Origin: an uncultured Nitrospira sp.
Lineage (GTDB): Bacteria > Nitrospirota > Nitrospiria > Nitrospirales > Nitrospiraceae
Direction of reading: 5' to 3'
DNA: 35,796 nt
Assembly (NCBI GenBank): GCA_902500705.1
Contig: CABVRR010000006.1
Span: 17,944-53,739, forward strand
Positions 32,734 to 35,796 of this stretch are shown one piece after another. Position 1 is the stretch's first letter. Every line of letters starts with the position of its first letter. The notes under the pieces were generated by a model. That model saw only the letters and a program-made list of their open reading frames with translations, was not told where the DNA came from and did no database searches. The position numbers and the translations under genes were made by a program.

Positions 32734-33465
32734 ATGAACGATATCGTAGTGTCCGTTCCCCCTGCGGCATCTTTTTTATCGGTCGGACTGCCGCTGAAAA
32801 TTTCCTTCACGCGTGATCAGCAAAAGGTCATGTATGGTTCGACGCTCCTCGGGTGGAAGGATCACGCATGGCTGGTCTGCGAATGGCCGATCCAGCTTGG
32901 GCATGACCAGCAGATTGCCGGCGGTACTCCGTGCACGGTGAGTTACCTTCATGACGGGAAGTTGGTCGGGTACCGCAGCGAAATACGAGATCTGATTTCC
33001 GCGCCGGTTCCGTTGCTCTTTGTCTCTTATCCCAAATCGGTGGAGGAGATGCATTTGCGGAAACACTTGCGTGTATCCGCCAACGAGCCGACCTTACTGA
33101 TGCGGGTCGCTCATGAGAACCCTTCCGGATCCGCGCTGCGTACCAGCGACTATTTTGGTGGGTTACTCAAAGATCTCAGTGAGAGCGGATGCAGTGTGCT
33201 GTTGGTTCGAACACCGGCCTGGCTTCGTGCTGGAACGATCATCCACATGGAGTTCGAGCTTCCTGGACTAGGACACATTACGAATCTGACGGGCATCATC
33301 AAGAATGCCGATGCGCGGGACGGTGGAGATATTGTCGGCATCGAGTTTCAATTCAATCAATTAGAGTACATCGAGTACCGCGGATGGGGTGGTTCGGTTC
33401 GTCAGGCAATAGAACAATGCGTTCGTCAGCGATATCCCGGAGACGATCTCCTCATCGCTGGATAG
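32734..33465 (+). CDS. YcgR-like PilZ protein (flagellar brake type)
   Basis: The 243-residue product has an N-terminal YcgR-like beta domain (~10-100: LKISFTRDQQKVMYGSTLLG and LVGYRSEIRDLI) and a C-terminal PilZ domain (~105-230). Both cyclic-di-GMP motifs are present: RxxxR as Arg109/Arg113 in LRKHLRVSA, and DxSxxG as Asp147/Ser149/Gly152 in DLSESG. YcgR slows or biases the flagellar motor when loaded with cyclic-di-GMP, and the flagellar context supports that role. TGGAG at 32721-32725, 8 bases upstream, favours ATG 32734 over ATG 32728 and a TTG at 32701. A FliA-like promoter lies upstream. Confidence 0.88.
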   Translation: MNDIVVSVPPAASFLSVGLPLKISFTRDQQKVMYGSTLLGWKDHAWLVCEWPIQLGHDQQIAGGTPCTVSYLHDGKLVGYRSEIRDLISAPVPLLFVSYPKSVEEMHLRKHLRVSANEPTLLMRVAHENPSGSALRTSDYFGGLLKDLSESGCSVLLVRTPAWLRAGTIIHMEFELPGLGHITNLTGIIKNADARDGGDIVGIEFQFNQLEYIEYRGWGGSVRQAIEQCVRQRYPGDDLLIAG

Positions 33466-33853
33466 TCCATCACAGAGCACTTTCCTCTCAGACAGCTAGT
33501 TCAAACTTTCCTTCTCCCATACGATTCTGTATCGGCAGAATTTGCCGGTCCGGATCCTGTGAACATGATCACCGTTTGGTCCTTTAAGGAATCTTCTGAT
33601 CAGCTCTCATAAATGAAGGCGGCACAGTTTTTGCTGATTTCAGCACGGCCATGATGTGCATGATGGTGGTCGCCATAGGGGGACACAGGCGATGCGATAC
33701 GGCGTGTGAGACATCAAGGGTGTTGTCTGACTTTTCGCTGCTACAACACCCGCGGTCACGTTCGGCGAGGCGGCGGTGATTGTATTGAGAAATGACGCCC
33801 CGATATATCCTGTGTGACAAGCGGTGTGTGCGAGGTTGAGTTGTGAGGAATGC
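33466..33853. other. Intergenic region with an inverted repeat
   Basis: This 388-base gap lacks a convincing gene; minus-strand frames at 33584-33855 have no family features. It holds an exact 9-bp inverted repeat, GGGTGTTGT at 33718-33726 and ACAACACCC at 33743-33751, spaced by 16 bases. This could be an operator or a weak RNA stem upstream of the 33854 gene. CCCGATAT at 33799-33806 resembles a FliA -10 box, but no -35 box is at the right distance. No sigma-54 site was found. Confidence 0.4.
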
Positions 33854-35796
33854 ATGGTGAAGCCGAAAATCCTTCTAGTCCAATTAGAGTTCAGTGTCTG
33901 GGCTCAGGCTAAAGCGTGGTCTTATCTGGGAGGGTTTGCTGTCGAAGACGGTCTTCGGGCCAATGGGTGTGAGTGTGTGACGCTTCCGGCTTTCCAGGAT
34001 GTTCAAGACCATTTACCTCAATCCTGGTTGCGTCATGCGAAAGATCTATTGGCCGACCAACGATTCGATCAAGTGTGGGTTTGGTTGGTCCACAATCGAT
34101 ACTCAGATGAGTTCCTTCAATGGATCGCCGAATTGGCGCCGGTGCGAGTAGGCCTGATCATGGAATCGTTGGAGTATCACGAGGAAGACTATCAGCGCTG
34201 GCCGCATTTACGTGAACGAGCGGGGTTCGTTGAGCGGCAAGTACGATACATGACGCATGTGCTGACGGCAGACGAGCATGATGCTGACGTGCTCAATCAA
34301 TCGGGACTGGTTCAAGCCCTATTCTGGCCGTCGGCTGTGCCGGCTCGTTTCATCACCACGACCATCGAGCCTCCTTCTCGTGGTGAGGCGGCGTTCTACG
34401 GAGAACTCTATGGCGAGCGAAAAGCATGGCTATCGATTCCTGGTTTGAAAGATATTCTGGTGCATCCGCCTTCTGCGGAGGCAGGGACCGACTATCCTCG
34501 GCTGTTCGACGCACTCCATCAGCAGATGCAGGAGCGGCTGCGGTCTGGGTGGCGGCCTACTCCAGCCGTACTTGCAGAATATGTCGGGCTGTGGCGGCGC
34601 CTACGTGAAGCCATCTTTGCCAATTGGTTGGCCAGCTTGAAGACCTGGAGTGCTATCGTCAATCTGCCCAGCTTGTTTCAATCCTATGCCGGACGTGTTG
34701 CGGAGGCCATGGCGGCAGGTCGTCCTGTTATTTCTTGGGAGATTCCTGATCGGCCTCGCACGCGGGAATTATTTACAGCTGGACAGAACATTTTATTATA
34801 CCCCAAGAATCGCCCTCAAGTCTTACAAGACCACGTGAAACGAATCTCTTGCGACAGTGCCTATGCACAAGAGATCGCTACGTTTGCCCGTGAGGAGTTG
34901 CTCCGGTCACATACGACTGAAGTTCGTGCACGGCAGTGGTTGGACTGGATTGAGACCGGCCAGACTTTCAGATCGCACAGGGAAACTCAAGAGATGACGG
35001 CTGTTTCAGAGCGAGGCACGCATCAGCGACTGGCCGCGCCATCTCAGCGTGAGTCGAGTGCATCGGTGGTGGGATCCACGACGTACGACGAATTCTATGT
35101 CGATCTTTTCGTGAAGAAGCCGCACTGGTCTACTCCGGAGCCGAATGCCGATGAGTCGGCTCGATGGAGCAAGATTGCGTCCTGGCTCGAGCACATTATC
35201 CGGGAAGTCAAGCGACAAGATTCTTCCAGGGCGGTACGAATTCTGGATGTCGGATGCGGACGGGGATGGCTGACGAATTTAGCTTCAGCATATGGGAACT
35301 CGGAGGGAGTGGAACCAGTTGCCGGAGTAATTGAGTATGCCCGATCGTTGTTTCCACATCTCCGATTCGAAGTCGGGACCCCTGAAACGGTCTTGGCAAG
35401 GAGCGATTTTAAACCGTTCGATATTGTGCTTTGCTCCGAGGTCATCGAGCATGTGCCACATCCGCAGAAACCGGGCTTCGTGGGTTCTCTGTCACGTCTT
35501 CTGACATCGGACGGCTATCTGATTCTGACCACGCCGCGCGGTGAAGTATGGGAACAGTGGCGCCGAATCGCACCTCCTAATCAACCGGTAGAAGACTGGG
35601 TCACGGAATCGCACTTGGGAGAGCTCTTCAAGGCCAATGGGTTCCATCCGCTTGGAGTTGAACAAATCCACGTCGAAGTGCCGTCGCTTCGCTATTTTCC
35701 CGCTGGAACGCGGCACGAACGACAATCCATGTCGCTGATGTCGATCTATCAGGTATGGGCCTGTCGACGTGAGGGGATGCCGTTTGGTGGGCCAAA
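33854..35796 (+). CDS. Glycosyltransferase-like plus SAM methyltransferase protein (partial)
   Basis: The frame is open from ATG 33854, preceded by GAGG, to the window edge (at least 647 residues). The first ~345 residues resemble a CgeB/GT-B type glycosyltransferase: an N-terminal Rossmann-like start (KPKILLVQLEFSVWAQAKAW) and the donor-site pattern EAMAAGRPVISWEIPD at ~284-299, then ELFTAGQNILLYP. After a polar linker (~380-425), a class I methyltransferase starts with YDEFYVDLF and has the SAM motif ILDVGCGRGW (463-472) and a later CSEVIEHVPHP. The combination is known in surface-glycan clusters. Modifying flagellin or surface polysaccharide is plausible here but inferred. It continues past the window. 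Confidence 0.8.
   Translation, partial: MVKPKILLVQLEFSVWAQAKAWSYLGGFAVEDGLRANGCECVTLPAFQDVQDHLPQSWLRHAKDLLADQRFDQVWVWLVHNRYSDEFLQWIAELAPVRVGLIMESLEYHEEDYQRWPHLRERAGFVERQVRYMTHVLTADEHDADVLNQSGLVQALFWPSAVPARFITTTIEPPSRGEAAFYGELYGERKAWLSIPGLKDILVHPPSAEAGTDYPRLFDALHQQMQERLRSGWRPTPAVLAEYVGLWRRLREAIFANWLASLKTWSAIVNLPSLFQSYAGRVAEAMAAGRPVISWEIPDRPRTRELFTAGQNILLYPKNRPQVLQDHVKRISCDSAYAQEIATFAREELLRSHTTEVRARQWLDWIETGQTFRSHRETQEMTAVSERGTHQRLAAPSQRESSASVVGSTTYDEFYVDLFVKKPHWSTPEPNADESARWSKIASWLEHIIREVKRQDSSRAVRILDVGCGRGWLTNLASAYGNSEGVEPVAGVIEYARSLFPHLRFEVGTPETVLARSDFKPFDIVLCSEVIEHVPHPQKPGFVGSLSRLLTSDGYLILTTPRGEVWEQWRRIAPPNQPVEDWVTESHLGELFKANGFHPLGVEQIHVEVPSLRYFPAGTRHERQSMSLMSIYQVWACRREGMPFGGP

Noticed and set aside
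33584-33855. Two minus-strand frames in the gap before the glycosyltransferase gene
   Set aside because: Short, overlapping each other, no ribosome site and no family pattern.

Overview
The window is almost entirely one flagellar gene cluster on the + strand, followed by a minus-strand signalling pair, a PilZ gene and the start of a large glycosyltransferase/methyltransferase-like gene. FlgH and FlgI (L and P rings) point to a diderm. FlhF plus a FleN-type MinD ATPase point to polar flagella. CsrA-FliW and sigma-54/sigma-28 type promoters complete the picture. Gene order and protein character resemble the phylum Nitrospirota (Nitrospira-like). That placement is an inference from memory of the families, not from a database search.

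Layout: tail of a probable fliJ (1-55); fliK-flgD-flgE (346-4470) behind a sigma-54 type promoter and closed by a terminator-like hairpin; fliL-fliM-fliN-fliO-fliP-fliQ-fliR-flhB-flhA-flhF-fleN-fliA (4778-15269) behind a second sigma-54 promoter; a membrane protein with a degenerate GGDEF domain (15477-16352); flgF-flgG-flgA-flgH-small ORF-flgI-flgJ (16549-21586) behind a third sigma-54 promoter; flgM-flgN-flgK-flgL (21674-26439) behind a sigma-28 (FliA) type promoter; a hairpin terminator; csrA-fliW (26588-27296) behind another sigma-28 type promoter; a decayed DUF2130 gene (27606-28261); on the minus strand an HD-GYP protein and a hybrid histidine kinase with overlapping stop and start codons (32490-28334); a divergently transcribed PilZ gene (32734-33465); and an open-ended gene from 33854 joining a glycosyltransferase-like half to a SAM methyltransferase.

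How it works together: the early operons encode hook, export gate, C-ring, rod, rings and the regulators FlhF/FleN, and they supply FliA. FliA, held by FlgM until FlgM is exported through the finished hook-basal body, would then switch on flgMNKL, csrA-fliW and three genes with cyclic-di-GMP type domains (degenerate GGDEF, HD-GYP, PilZ). Readable FliA-like boxes lie in front of all of these. FlgN chaperones FlgK/FlgL, and FliW-CsrA would couple flagellin translation to assembly. No flagellin, fliD, fliS, flgB, flgC, fliE, fliF, fliG, fliH or fliI is present. No tRNA, rRNA, CRISPR array or insertion sequence was seen.

The most interesting points are the readable two-sigma promoter hierarchy, the GGDEF-to-DEYTF protein with a retained I-site, repeat modules shared between the FlgK and FlgL inserts, the 12-bp perfect inverted repeat upstream of fliL, and the truncated glycosyltransferase-methyltransferase fusion at the right edge.
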